Numbered from the stretch's first letter, positions 35,807 through 44,211 are shown. The stretch is 64,000 nt of DNA from Arthrobacter sp. NicSoilC5 (GCF_019977395.1 NZ_AP024660.1:372001-436000), one strand, 5' to 3'. A program made the numbers and translations. Notes: generated from the letters alone by a model not told the origin.

Positions 35807-36973
35807 ATGAACGACGTAGCAACGGCGCTGGGCAGGCTCGGGGAGCTTGCCATCGAGGTCCCTTCGTGGGCCTATGGAAATTCGGGGACGCGGTTCAAGG
35901 TGTTCGGTACGCCCGGCACGCCCCGGACCGTCCAGGAGAAGCTGGCGGACGCCGCGAAGGTCCACGAGCTGACGGGCCTGGCGCCCACCGTGGCCCTGCA
36001 CATCCCGTGGGACAAGGTGGATGACTATTCCGCTTTGAAGGAGTACGCGGCGGGGTTGGGCGTGGGCCTGGGCACCATCAACTCCAACACGTTCCAGGAT
36101 GATGAGTACAAGTTCGGTTCCCTGACCTCCTCCAACGAGGCCGTGCGGCGGCGGGCGGTCGACCACCACCTGGACTGCATCCAGATCATGCATGCCACGG
36201 GGTCCCGCGACTTGAAGATCTGGCTGGCGGACGGCACCAACTACCCGGGCCAGGACGATCTGCGCGGCCGGCAGGACCGCCTGGCCGAGTCGCTGCAGGA
36301 GATTTACGCGGCCCTGGGGGATGAGCAGCGTTTGGTGCTGGAGTACAAGTTCTTCGAGCCGGCGTTCTATCACACCGATGTTCCGGACTGGGGCACCTCG
36401 TACGCCCAGACCCTGGCCTTGGGGGAGAAGGCGTTCGTCTGCCTGGACACCGGCCACCATGCGCCGGGCACGAACATCGAGTTCATCGTGATGCAGCTGC
36501 TGCGCCTGGGCAAGTTGGGCTCCTTCGACTTCAACTCCCGCTTCTACGCCGACGACGACCTCATCGTGGGTGCGGCGGATCCGTTCCAGCTGTTCCGCAT
36601 CATGCACGAAGTGATTCGGGGCGGCGGCTACGGTAAGGACTCCGGGGTGGCGCTCATGCTGGACCAGTGCCACAACCTGGAGGAGAAGATCCCGGGCCAG
36701 ATCCGCTCGGTGCTCAACGTCCAGGAGATGACCCTGCGCGCCCTGCTGGTGGACACCGCGGCGCTGGGTGAAGCGCAGCGTACCGGCGACGTCCTGGCAG
36801 CGAACGGCATCTTCAACGATGCCTTCTACACCGACGTCCGGCCCATCCTGGCCGAATGGCGAGAATCCCGCGGTTTGCCCGCGGACCCGATGGCCGCCTT
36901 CAAGGCCAGCGGCTACCAGAAACAGATCAATGAGGACCGCGTGGGCGGCCAGCAAGCCGGATGGGGCGCCTGA
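35807..36973 (+). CDS. rhaI: L-rhamnose isomerase, RhaI type
   Basis: Converts L-rhamnose to L-rhamnulose. From ATG 35807, behind a GGAAAGA site, the protein has 388 residues; an upstream in-frame ATG at 35750 would add 19 low-complexity residues and lacks a ribosome site. The TIM barrel shows the metal-binding pattern of the Pseudomonas stutzeri/actinobacterial enzyme: VALHIPWDKVDDYSAL, GTINSNTFQDDEYKFGSL, IWLADGTNYPGQDDLR, LVLEYKFFEPAFYHTDVPDW, FVCLDTGHHAPGTNIEF and FNSRFYADDDLIVGAADPFQ, with the Glu, Asp and His ligands intact. It lies six bases before the fused aldolase/dehydrogenase gene. Confidence 0.95.
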   Translation: MNDVATALGRLGELAIEVPSWAYGNSGTRFKVFGTPGTPRTVQEKLADAAKVHELTGLAPTVALHIPWDKVDDYSALKEYAAGLGVGLGTINSNTFQDDEYKFGSLTSSNEAVRRRAVDHHLDCIQIMHATGSRDLKIWLADGTNYPGQDDLRGRQDRLAESLQEIYAALGDEQRLVLEYKFFEPAFYHTDVPDWGTSYAQTLALGEKAFVCLDTGHHAPGTNIEFIVMQLLRLGKLGSFDFNSRFYADDDLIVGAADPFQLFRIMHEVIRGGGYGKDSGVALMLDQCHNLEEKIPGQIRSVLNVQEMTLRALLVDTAALGEAQRTGDVLAANGIFNDAFYTDVRPILAEWRESRGLPADPMAAFKASGYQKQINEDRVGGQQAGWGA

Positions 36974-36979
36974 TTAGTT

Positions 36980-39016
36980 ATGACCGATAAGACTGTTGAA
37001 GACCTGATTTCCCGTTCCAACCGCCTGGGCGCGGACAAGCGGAACACCAACTTCGCCGGCGGCAACACCTCCGCAAAGGGCACCGCAACGGACCCGGTCA
37101 CGGGCGAGGACGTCCAGCTGCTGTGGGTCAAGGGCTCCGGCGGGGACCTGGGCACGCTGAAGGCAGAAAACCTGGCGGTGCTGCGGCTGGACCGTCTGAC
37201 CGCGCTCAAGAACGTCTACCCCGGGGTGGAGCGCGAGGACGAGATGGTGGCCGCGTTCGACTATTGCTTGCACGGCAAGGGCGGCGCGGCTCCCTCGATC
37301 GATACCGCCATGCACGGCCTGGTGGACGCAGCGCACGTGGACCACCTGCACCCGGACTCCGGCATCGCCATTGCCACGGCCGTGGACGGTAAGGCGCTGA
37401 CCACCAAGATTTTCGGCAGCAAGGTGGTGTGGGTGCCGTGGCGCCGGCCCGGGTTCCAGCTTGGCCTGGACATCGCCGGGATCAAGGACGCCAACCCGCA
37501 GGCCATCGGGACCATCCTGGGCGGCCACGGCATCACCGCCTGGGGCGCCACCAGCGAAGAAGCCGAAGCCAACTCCCTGTGGATCATTGAGCAGGCAGAA
37601 AAGTACATCACGGACAACGGCAAGGCCGAACCCTTCGGGCCCAAGCTTCCCGGCTACGGTGCGCTGCCGGAGGCGGAGCGCCGCGTCAAGGCCGCGGCCC
37701 TGGCACCGGTGATCCGCGGCCTGGCCTCCACGGACAAAGCGCAGCTGGGGCACTTCAGCGATGACGCCGTCGTCCTGGATTTCCTGGAAGCCGCCGAACA
37801 CCCGCGGCTGGGCGCCCTGGGCACCTCCTGCCCGGACCACTTCCTGCGCACCAAGGTCAAACCCCTGATCCTGGACCTGCCCGCGGACGCCTCGATCGAG
37901 GACTCCATTGCCCGGCTGCACGAGCTGCATGCCGACTACCGCGAGGACTACCAGGCCTACTACGACCGCCATGCCGACGCCGACAGCCCGGCGCTGCGCG
38001 GCGCGGACCCGGCCATCGTGCTGGTCCCGGGCGTGGGCATGTTCTCCTTCGGCGCCAACAAGCAGACCGCACGCGTTGCCGGCGAGTTCTACATCAATGC
38101 CATCAACGTCATGCGCGGCGCTGAGGCGATCTCCACCTACGCCCCGATCGAGGAATCCGAGAAGTTCCGGATCGAGTACTGGGCGCTGGAGGAAGCCAAA
38201 CTGGCCCGGATGCCCAAGCCCAAGTCCCACGCCACCCGCATCGCTTTGGTGACCGGCGCGGCGTCGGGCATCGGCAAGGCCATCGCCACCCGCCTCGCCG
38301 CGGAAGGCGCCTGCGTGGTCATCGCCGACCTCAACCTGGAGAACGCGCAAAAAGTGGCCGAGGAACTCGGCGGCCCGGACGTTGCTGTTGGTGTCCAGGC
38401 GGACGTGACGGACGAGGCCCAGGTTTCCGCGGCCATCGACGCAGCCGTCCTGGCCTTCGGCGGCGTGGACCTGGTGGTCAACAACGCCGGCCTGTCCATC
38501 TCCAAGCCGCTGCTGGAAACCACCGAAAAGGACTGGGACCTGCAGCACAACGTCATGGCCAAGGGCTCCTTCCTGGTGGCCAAGGCCGCGGCGAGGGTGA
38601 TGATCGCGCAGGGCATGGGCGGGGACATCATCTACATCTCGTCCAAGAACTCCGTGTTCGCCGGGCCCAACAACATCGCCTACTCCGCCACCAAGGCCGA
38701 CCAAGCCCACCAGGTCCGGCTGCTCGCGGCGGAGCTGGGCGAGCACGGAATCCGCGTCAACGGCATCAACCCCGACGGCGTGGTCCGCGGCTCCGGCATC
38801 TTCGCCGGCGGCTGGGGCGCCAAGCGCGCCGCGGTCTACGGCGTGGACGAGGAGAAACTGGGCGAGTACTACGCCCAGCGCACCCTGCTCAAGCGCGAAG
38901 TCCTGCCCGAACACGTGGCCAACGCCGCCGCCGTCCTCACCAGCAACGAACTGTCACACACCACCGGCCTGCACATCCCCGTGGACGCCGGAGTGGCCGC
39001 AGCCTTCCTCCGATGA
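36980..39016 (+). CDS. Bifunctional rhamnulose-1-phosphate aldolase / L-lactaldehyde dehydrogenase (RhaEW type)
   Basis: A 678-residue fusion. Residues 1-410 form a class II aldolase domain: NTNFAGGNTSAKGTATDPVT, LWVKGSGGDLGTL, HVDHLHPDSGIAIATAVDGK (zinc ligands) and ILGGHGITAWG. Residues about 415-678 form an SDR domain: IALVTGAASGIGKAIATRLA (NAD site), VNNAGLSISKPLLET, IYISSKNSVFAGPNNIAYSA and TKAD, giving the Ser-Tyr-Lys active site, ending LHIPVDAGVAAAFLR. It cleaves rhamnulose-1-phosphate to dihydroxyacetone phosphate and lactaldehyde and oxidises the latter to lactate. The stop overlaps the start of the truncated kinase gene by four bases. Confidence 0.92.
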   Translation: MTDKTVEDLISRSNRLGADKRNTNFAGGNTSAKGTATDPVTGEDVQLLWVKGSGGDLGTLKAENLAVLRLDRLTALKNVYPGVEREDEMVAAFDYCLHGKGGAAPSIDTAMHGLVDAAHVDHLHPDSGIAIATAVDGKALTTKIFGSKVVWVPWRRPGFQLGLDIAGIKDANPQAIGTILGGHGITAWGATSEEAEANSLWIIEQAEKYITDNGKAEPFGPKLPGYGALPEAERRVKAAALAPVIRGLASTDKAQLGHFSDDAVVLDFLEAAEHPRLGALGTSCPDHFLRTKVKPLILDLPADASIEDSIARLHELHADYREDYQAYYDRHADADSPALRGADPAIVLVPGVGMFSFGANKQTARVAGEFYINAINVMRGAEAISTYAPIEESEKFRIEYWALEEAKLARMPKPKSHATRIALVTGAASGIGKAIATRLAAEGACVVIADLNLENAQKVAEELGGPDVAVGVQADVTDEAQVSAAIDAAVLAFGGVDLVVNNAGLSISKPLLETTEKDWDLQHNVMAKGSFLVAKAAARVMIAQGMGGDIIYISSKNSVFAGPNNIAYSATKADQAHQVRLLAAELGEHGIRVNGINPDGVVRGSGIFAGGWGAKRAAVYGVDEEKLGEYYAQRTLLKREVLPEHVANAAAVLTSNELSHTTGLHIPVDAGVAAAFLR

Positions 39017-39174
39017 GCACCGCGGAATCAGCCGCGGACACCGCTCCGGCACCCGCCGGGGCGGTGTTCGCCGCCATCGACATCGGAGCGTCCTCCGGCC
39101 GGGTCATGCTTGGCAAAGAAACACGACCGTTTCTGGGGCGGGGTTCTTGGCGCGATGGTGGATTGGCCGATTGA
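39013..39174 (+). pseudogene. rhaB: Rhamnulokinase gene, broken after the first 34 codons
   Basis: The frame begins MSTAESAADTAPAPAGAVF and continues AAIDIGASSGRVMLG, the N-terminal phosphate-binding strand of FGGY-family rhamnulokinases, at the expected place after rhaI and the aldolase. Homology ends at about residue 34 (39114); the following 19 residues to the stop at 39174 come from unrelated DNA starting with the ACGACCGTTTCTG repeat. About 450 residues, including the catalytic Asp and ATP site, are missing and do not reappear in the window. The rhamnose pathway encoded here therefore lacks its kinase unless another copy exists. Confidence 0.85.
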
Positions 39175-39334
39175 GGGCGTTGTTCGCCAGCTGCTCAAAC
39201 ACCGACTCGGCGATAGCCAATACGACCGTTTCTGAGCGCGATCTCGGGCGGCAGTGGGGGAGCGGTCGTTCTCGTTCTCGTCTTCGAGACGTCAGGAGCG
39301 CCGATTTGGGGTGGCTCAATAACGGCCGTTTTTG
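39123..39334 (+). repeat. Three direct repeats of ACGACCGTTTCTG at ~100-bp spacing
   Basis: ACGACCGTTTCTG is at 39123-39135 and 39222-39234, with a diverged copy ACGGCCGTTTTTG at 39322-39334; the start-to-start distances are 99 and 100 bases. A fourth copy in the same orientation lies at 46763-46775, on the other side of the aromatic cluster. The first begins within about 10 bases of where rhaB homology ends. They may be transposase-binding repeats of a lost insertion sequence. Confidence 0.6.
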
Positions 39335-39398
39335 ATGTGTGTTGCCGGGGGCCCGCGGGTTGCGACTCGGGGAGGATCTCGGCAGCCCGGGTATAACG

Positions 39399-39429
39399 AA
39401 GGCCCACCTGTGGGGGACAGGCGGGCCTT
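39399..39429 (-). terminator. Strong hairpin terminator of the aromatic-oxygenase operon
   Basis: AAGGCCCACCTGT pairs with ACAGGCGGGCCTT (13 bp, one mismatch) around a GGGGG loop, 135 bases beyond the stop at 39564 of the last minus-strand gene. The rest of 39335-39563 shows no gene. Confidence 0.7.
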
Positions 39430-39563
39430 AGCACCTAACGACATAGCGCTGTTCGTTAGCTATCGAAGAGACAGGGGCCTAGACAGGCGGCTTGCTCCAA
39501 GGCAGTGCGACTTCCAGTGGGCTGCGGAAGTTCGGCCGTCCGCAGCCTCGCTGGAAGAGCCAC

Positions 39564-40007
39564 TCACGCTTCGGTTGGGCGGTAGTCTGGGTCCAGGTGG
39601 TGTTTGGGGGTGAGGAAGTTGTCGGTGAATTCCCCGCGGGAGACCTTGACCGGGACTTCTCCTTCGACGCCGAGTTCGACGATGTCATTGCCGGACTTGA
39701 GTTCTTCGGAAGTTAGGGCTTGGATTCGGGTGGCGATTTGTTCGGCTTGCCAGGCGTTGAGCATCCAGGTGAAGCGGTTATCTTCTGAGGTGGGTCGTAA
39801 TCCGTAGGGGGCGTCCGGTCCTTCTCCGGGTATGAGGGTCAGCTGGGAACGTCCCCCGGCATCGGGAAGTGCTTGGCGTACATCGGTTGCCTGGGGATTG
39901 TCGGCGAAGCGTTGGAGCAGCCCGACGAGTTGGTCGAGGTCGTTGCGGTCGCCGAGGAAGAGAAAGAGCGGATGAAAATCGCTTGGCATGTGGTCGAAGC
40001 GCAGCAC
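39564..40007 (-). CDS. Unknown protein at the end of the oxygenase operon
   Basis: A 147-residue protein from GTG 40007, which has an AAGGAG site six bases upstream; a longer frame to 40034 would overlap the preceding gene. It is soluble. The N-terminal half is FHPLFLFLGDRNDLDQLVGL and LQRFADNPQATDVRQALPDA, and the C-terminal half is FTWMLNAWQAEQIATRIQAL with VELGVEGEVPVKVSRGEFTD. The spacing and orientation make it part of the Rieske operon. I do not recognise the family; it might be an accessory or quality-control factor of the oxygenase, but no motif shows this. Confidence 0.65.
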   Translation of the reverse strand: MLRFDHMPSDFHPLFLFLGDRNDLDQLVGLLQRFADNPQATDVRQALPDAGGRSQLTLIPGEGPDAPYGLRPTSEDNRFTWMLNAWQAEQIATRIQALTSEELKSGNDIVELGVEGEVPVKVSRGEFTDNFLTPKHHLDPDYRPTEA

Positions 40008-40023
40008 AGTGACTCCTTCGGGT

Positions 40024-40197
40024 TTATTTCTCAACGACTCGCAGGATGTCCTGCGAGTGGGTTAGTTCGGTGTCAGCACCCTCGTCTTCGGCCACCTGTA
40101 CCCACTGACCGTCTTCCATGTTTTCCTGCACGGTGACCTGACGGCCGTCGACCAGTTCGAGGCGGGTGCCGGGGGTCAGATCAAAGACGTTAATCAT
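40024..40197 (-). CDS. Small unknown protein in the oxygenase operon
   Basis: A 57-residue protein from ATG 40197 behind AAAGGAAAA. The sequence MINVFDLTPGTRLELVDGRQ, VTVQENMEDGQWVQVAEDEG has the pattern of a small beta-barrel (G-x-LELVDG-x-x-VTV). It sits 11 bases after the beta-subunit gene and 16 bases before the next unknown gene. Such a short soluble protein could be an oxygenase accessory factor; that is only inference from position. Confidence 0.6.
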   Translation of the reverse strand: MINVFDLTPGTRLELVDGRQVTVQENMEDGQWVQVAEDEGADTELTHSQDILRVVEK

Positions 40198-40208
40198 TGG
40201 GTTTTCCT

Positions 40209-40790
40209 TTAGAAGAAGGTGGTCAGGTTCTTGGCCAGCAGGATGTTTTGGTCGAGGATGATTTCTCGGCGGGCGACTTTCCACCCGTCCTCGGTGAGAC
40301 GGAGGGTGTCGTTTCGTTTCCCGACGAAGAAGTACGTTTCGTATTCGACGCGGTTCTGGTAGACGAGGAAGCGGGAGCGGACGTCAACTTCGCGCTGGGT
40401 TCCGTTGTTGCGAACCGCCTGGATCTGGACGTTCGAGACCATGTGGCAGACCCGTGAGAGCGGTTCTTCGGCGTAGTGGACGCCGGTGAGGATTTGTTCG
40501 ACGCGTTTGTTTAGGGTCCATTTGCCCTCGTCAAACCAGCTGATGCCTTCGCCAAGTCGTGTGTTTTCTTTTTCGGTGTGCTGGCCGAATTTCACGTTGC
40601 GGCGGATGGGCATGAAGTAGGTGATGTCCTCGGTGAGGAGGTCGAGCCAGTCTTTGAACCGGCGTTCGTCCAGGAGGTCGGCTTCGGTGTAGAGGAAGTC
40701 CTCGATGTCGGCCTTGAGCCGGTGGTACTCATCGTTGCCGACGGTGCCCTGCTGGATGCTGGTCGCACCGGAAAGTGATTGCGCGGTCAT
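40209..40790 (-). CDS. Aromatic-ring-hydroxylating dioxygenase, small (beta) subunit
   Basis: A 193-residue protein of the cone-shaped NTF2-like fold. Conserved stretches are FLYTEADLLDERRFKDWLDL, LTEDITYFMPIRRN, ISWFDEGKWTLNKRVEQI, SRVCHMVSNVQI and REVDVRSRFLVYQNR, with the typical C-terminal RREIILDQNILLAKNLTTFF. It packs against the catalytic alpha subunit in an alpha3beta3 oxygenase. Its ATG overlaps the SDR stop by four bases (40787-40790), which sets the start; the longer frame to 40835 is rejected. The order alpha, SDR, beta is unusual, because the two subunits are normally adjacent. Confidence 0.93.
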   Translation of the reverse strand: MTAQSLSGATSIQQGTVGNDEYHRLKADIEDFLYTEADLLDERRFKDWLDLLTEDITYFMPIRRNVKFGQHTEKENTRLGEGISWFDEGKWTLNKRVEQILTGVHYAEEPLSRVCHMVSNVQIQAVRNNGTQREVDVRSRFLVYQNRVEYETYFFVGKRNDTLRLTEDGWKVARREIILDQNILLAKNLTTFF

Positions 40791-41590
40791 TTGGTGTCCT
40801 TTCTTTTGACGGGGCCGCCTTGATTGGCGAAGCATCCGACATCAATGACGGTTCCTGAGATGGCTGCGGCTTCGTCGCTGATCAGGAAGGCGACGACGTT
40901 GGCCATGTCGGTGCCGGTTACCGGTCGGCCTGCCGCGGAGCCGGGGGCGCTTTTGTCGATATTGGCGATGTCCCCGCCTACCCGTCCCAGGCTCATGCCG
41001 GAGATGATGCCGCCCCCACCGGGTACCACGGTGTTGACTCGGATCCGGTCGTGGAGGAAGTCGTAGGCTGTTGCGGCGGACAGGGCGAACACGCCACCCT
41101 TGCTGGCCGCGTAGGCTGCCATGTTTGGCTTGCCCCAGCCGGCGCCCGAGCCGATGTTCACGATGGAGCCGCCGCCACGTTCGATGAGGTGTGGGAGCAC
41201 TGCACGTGAGCAGAGGTAGGGACCTTTCAGGTTCACGGCCATGATCCTGTCGAACAGCTCTTCTTCTGTGTCCAGGATGGTGCCGAGAGGACCGACGGCG
41301 GCGTTGTTGACCAGGGCGTCGATCCTTCCGTGCCGGGACAGGCTGTGGCCGACGACGCCTGCCACGGCGGAGGCGTCGGTGACATCGGCTTCGAGCACGT
41401 CGATGTCGAGGCCGAGCTCGGCGATTTCCTTGCGCAAACTGTGGACCGAGCCTTCGGCGGTGCTTGATTGTTGGGCGGCGTCGAGCCCGAAGGCCGTGAC
41501 GTGGTGGCCGCGTTCGGCTAGGGCGATGCTGATTTGCCGGCCGATGCCGAAGGTGCCGCCGGTTATGATGACGACTTTGGAATCGGTCAC
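40787..41590 (-). CDS. Short-chain dehydrogenase, probable cis-dihydrodiol dehydrogenase
   Basis: A 267-residue SDR. It shows VVIITGGTFGIGRQISIALA (nucleotide site), VLEADVTD, LVNNAAVGPLGTI, GGSIVNIGSGAG (catalytic Ser), AAYAASKGGVFAL (Tyr and Lys) and RVNTVVPGG, ending near GTVIDVGCFANQGG. It lies between the alpha and beta oxygenase genes and overlaps both by four bases. It therefore most likely rearomatises the cis-dihydrodiol made by the oxygenase to a catechol, with NAD reduction. The substrate cannot be read from sequence. Confidence 0.85.
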   Translation of the reverse strand: MTDSKVVIITGGTFGIGRQISIALAERGHHVTAFGLDAAQQSSTAEGSVHSLRKEIAELGLDIDVLEADVTDASAVAGVVGHSLSRHGRIDALVNNAAVGPLGTILDTEEELFDRIMAVNLKGPYLCSRAVLPHLIERGGGSIVNIGSGAGWGKPNMAAYAASKGGVFALSAATAYDFLHDRIRVNTVVPGGGGIISGMSLGRVGGDIANIDKSAPGSAAGRPVTGTDMANVVAFLISDEAAAISGTVIDVGCFANQGGPVKRKDTK

Positions 41591-42924
41591 TGGGCGTCCC
41601 GGCCGAGCAGGGTGTCCCAGGAGGCGCTGTTCATGTAGTTCTGCCAGGTGCGGTAGTAGCCGCGGGCCATCTGTTCGGTGGGCTGCAGGGTTACGCTGCC
41701 GGGGAGGTCGAACTCGTTAGTGGCCTTGCCCAGGGACTGCTGGTAGTTGAAGGGGTAGCGGCGGGCCACGGTGCCGGTGCTGGCGGCGGTGGCATACAGC
41801 CAGTTCTCCATGTCGTCTTGTTCAGTCATGCCGGCCGGGCCGGAGTACCGCATGTAGTAGTGACGGAGGTAGTCCTTCACCTCGGCGGGTGCGTCCTTGT
41901 CGACGAGGAAGAAGCGCCATGCCTCGGTGCTCGTGGGGGACTGGGGGTGCCAGGCGCACAACCCGCGCGGTTGGCGGCCGTGGTAGGAGGTGTTGGGGAA
42001 GATCGATCCGACGAAGGGCAGAAGCCTGGCCTGCTCGCCGAGCCGGGCCTTGCGTTCCTCGTAGCAGTGCCGGAAGTATTCCTCGAGCACGGGGTTGTCC
42101 AGGAAGGACTCGATGTATTCGTTGACCGAGGGCTGGACAGCGGAGTGCACACCGTGGCCCTGGGGGAAGCTGACCCAGATGTGCTGGGCCTTTTCGAGTT
42201 CGTCGTCGCGGCGGCCCTTTTTGCCGGACTCGGCGCTGGGACCGATGCCGATGAGGTCCACCGAGCGGTGGCTGGGGTTGTGGTAGGTATCGCCAAGGAA
42301 GTTCTCAGCGGCAAACTTCCAGTTCGCGGGAAAGACCCATTTGTGGATGCCGATGACTTCCGAGCCGCCTTCGCGGCCGTCGCGGCAGTCCAGTGCCTGG
42401 TCCAGGTGCAGTTTCGCGTCTCCCAGGTACGTCAGGAAGTCGGGTGCGTCCTTGTCCCAGGTGGCCCAGATGGTGCCCTTGTAGTTGTGAAGCTTGGCAA
42501 CGGATACGAGCCCGTTGGCTTCGCGGTCCAGGTTGCCCTCGTAGAGGGAGCGGTACTGGGGTACGCCCTGGAGTTTGCCGTCGGTAGTGTAGGTCCAGGA
42601 GTGGTAGGGGCAGGTGAAGAGGGAGGTATTGCCGGATTCGTAGCGGCAGACTTTCATGCCCCGGTGCCGGCACGAGTTGAGGAAGACCTGGATCTTTTTG
42701 CTCTTGTCGCGGCAGAGAATCACCGACTCCTCGCCCATGCGGGAGGTGAAGAAGTCGCCGGGCTCCGGGATCTGGCTTTCGTGTCCGACGAACAGCCAGG
42801 CCCGGGTGAAGACTTTGTCCAGTTCATCTTTGTAGAGGCTGGGGTCAACGAAAAGGTCCCGGCTGATGTAGCCGTTCTCCGTATCGACGTAGCCGTTCAT
42901 CATTTCCCGTGTCATTTCAGTCAT
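41587..42924 (-). CDS. Rieske aromatic-ring-hydroxylating dioxygenase, large (alpha) subunit
   Basis: A 445-residue catalytic subunit. The Rieske [2Fe-2S] ligands are Cys85 and His87 in NSCRHRGMKVC and Cys105 and His108 in FTCPYHSWTY. The mononuclear iron site lies in WKFAAENFLGDTYHNPSHRS: bridging Asp212, then His215 and His219. Only three residues separate the two His, whereas most alpha subunits I know have four or five. It should add O2 across an aromatic ring; the substrate is unknown. Electrons would come from the ferredoxin and reductase in the same operon. Start ATG 42924; the stop overlaps the SDR start. Confidence 0.93.
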   Translation of the reverse strand: MTEMTREMMNGYVDTENGYISRDLFVDPSLYKDELDKVFTRAWLFVGHESQIPEPGDFFTSRMGEESVILCRDKSKKIQVFLNSCRHRGMKVCRYESGNTSLFTCPYHSWTYTTDGKLQGVPQYRSLYEGNLDREANGLVSVAKLHNYKGTIWATWDKDAPDFLTYLGDAKLHLDQALDCRDGREGGSEVIGIHKWVFPANWKFAAENFLGDTYHNPSHRSVDLIGIGPSAESGKKGRRDDELEKAQHIWVSFPQGHGVHSAVQPSVNEYIESFLDNPVLEEYFRHCYEERKARLGEQARLLPFVGSIFPNTSYHGRQPRGLCAWHPQSPTSTEAWRFFLVDKDAPAEVKDYLRHYYMRYSGPAGMTEQDDMENWLYATAASTGTVARRYPFNYQQSLGKATNEFDLPGSVTLQPTEQMARGYYRTWQNYMNSASWDTLLGRDAQ

Positions 42925-42945
42925 GAGATTGTCCTTTCTGGGGAT

Positions 42946-44211
42946 TCAGCGCGAGGTTGGTGCGGCCGTCAGAGTGGCGGCGCTGAGGGCGGTCCGCAGT
43001 GAAAAACCTGGGGCGCTCAGCTGCGCCTCGTCCAAGGGCAGGCCTGAGGCCAGGAGTTTGCGGCTGGCGAGGTGGTCGCCGGGGCTGTTGATGGACTCGA
43101 TGGCGACCAGCTGGTCGTCCCGGAGCCGGCAGACGGAAAACCGTCCCGTGGCAGGGTCGCCAAGAATGAGCGACTGGTCACCGGGTTGGGAGAGCCCGGC
43201 GATCTGCAGCTTGTCGCCGGCTTGGTGGCTCCAGAACCACGGAACGTCCTTGTAGCCTCCGTTGAGCTCTTCCGTGGCCGCGCAGAGTTGGCGGGCTAGG
43301 AACCGGGCCTGGTCCGCTGCGTTCTGCACCGACTCGACCCGCACCCGTCCTGATGACTCCGGCCGAGGGTGGCTGGCACAGTCACCGATGGCGAAGATGG
43401 ACGGATCGGTGGTGGCAAGACTTGAGTCGACGACGATGCCGTTATCAACGGTCAGCCCGGCGTCCTGAGCAAGTTCGGCGTTCGGAATGACGCCAATGCC
43501 GACGAGGACGAGGTCTGCGTCGTGAAGCTGTCCATGGATGCGCAGGGCGGTGACCAGGCCGTCGTCGGATCGGACAAACTCGTCGATCGAGGTGCTGCAG
43601 AGCACCTTTACACCTGTGGCAGTATGCCGGTCGGTGAAGTGCGCAGAGATCTCCGTGGAGACCGCACGGCCCATAACCCTGTCAGCCATTTCAACGACCG
43701 TGACGCGTGCGCCCCGTCCGACCGCGACGGAGGCGAATTCCAGGCCGATGAAGCCGGCACCGACAATCAGGACGTTTCGCGCGTCCGTGAGGGCGCTGCG
43801 CAGGCGGGCTGCGTCGTCACGGGTCCTGAGGTAGTGGACGTTTGCCGGTTCGCTGTCGTCGAAGCTGAGCCGGCGGTTTCGTGATCCCGTTGCCAGAACG
43901 AGATGCTCATAGGGCATGCGTTCACCCGTTGCCAGAACGATGCATGTCGCGCCGCGGTCAATGGATGACACGGCGGCGCCGGTGCGCAGCCAAATGTCCT
44001 GCCCTTGGTAGTACTCCGCCGTACGGATTGGCAGCTCCGTCCCGGCGATGCCTCCAGCCATGTACTCCTTGGACAAGGGGGGCCGATGGTAGGGGGTGTG
44101 AGGTTCATCGCCGATCAGGGCGATACCGTCCGGGTAGCCGTTCTCGCGGAGAGACGTGGCCAGCTGTGCCCCGGCCTGTCCCGCTCCGACGATGACAGTA
44201 CCGGCGCTCAT
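42946..44211 (-). CDS. Ferredoxin reductase, glutathione-reductase-type flavoprotein
   Basis: A 421-residue FAD/NAD(P)H protein. The FAD site is TVIVGAGQAGAQLATSLREN; HTPYHRPPLSKEYMAGG is the segment typical of rhodocoxin, putidaredoxin and dioxygenase reductases. The second Rossmann site is NVLIVGAGFIGLEFASVAVG. The FAD-ribityl motif is SIFAIGDCASH, followed by the C-terminal reductase domain. It passes electrons from NADH to the ferredoxin encoded just upstream, whose stop overlaps this start (ATGA). The alpha-subunit gene follows after 21 bases. Confidence 0.93.
   Translation of the reverse strand: MSAGTVIVGAGQAGAQLATSLRENGYPDGIALIGDEPHTPYHRPPLSKEYMAGGIAGTELPIRTAEYYQGQDIWLRTGAAVSSIDRGATCIVLATGERMPYEHLVLATGSRNRRLSFDDSEPANVHYLRTRDDAARLRSALTDARNVLIVGAGFIGLEFASVAVGRGARVTVVEMADRVMGRAVSTEISAHFTDRHTATGVKVLCSTSIDEFVRSDDGLVTALRIHGQLHDADLVLVGIGVIPNAELAQDAGLTVDNGIVVDSSLATTDPSIFAIGDCASHPRPESSGRVRVESVQNAADQARFLARQLCAATEELNGGYKDVPWFWSHQAGDKLQIAGLSQPGDQSLILGDPATGRFSVCRLRDDQLVAIESINSPGDHLASRKLLASGLPLDEAQLSAPGFSLRTALSAATLTAAPTSR

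Noticed and set aside
35732..36955. Long minus-strand frame opposite rhaI (407 residues)
   Set aside because: It is the antisense image of a strongly conserved isomerase in GC-rich DNA, with low-complexity Val/Gly/Gln-rich sequence and no motif.
36974..38914. Minus-strand frame of 646 residues opposite the aldolase/dehydrogenase gene
   Set aside because: It mirrors the sense gene codon for codon. Gly/Val/Asp repeats without motifs are typical of antisense frames at high GC.
41818..43002. Plus-strand frame of 394 residues opposite the Rieske alpha subunit
   Set aside because: Antisense shadow of a gene with all catalytic residues; composition is Val/Gly-rich without domain signal.
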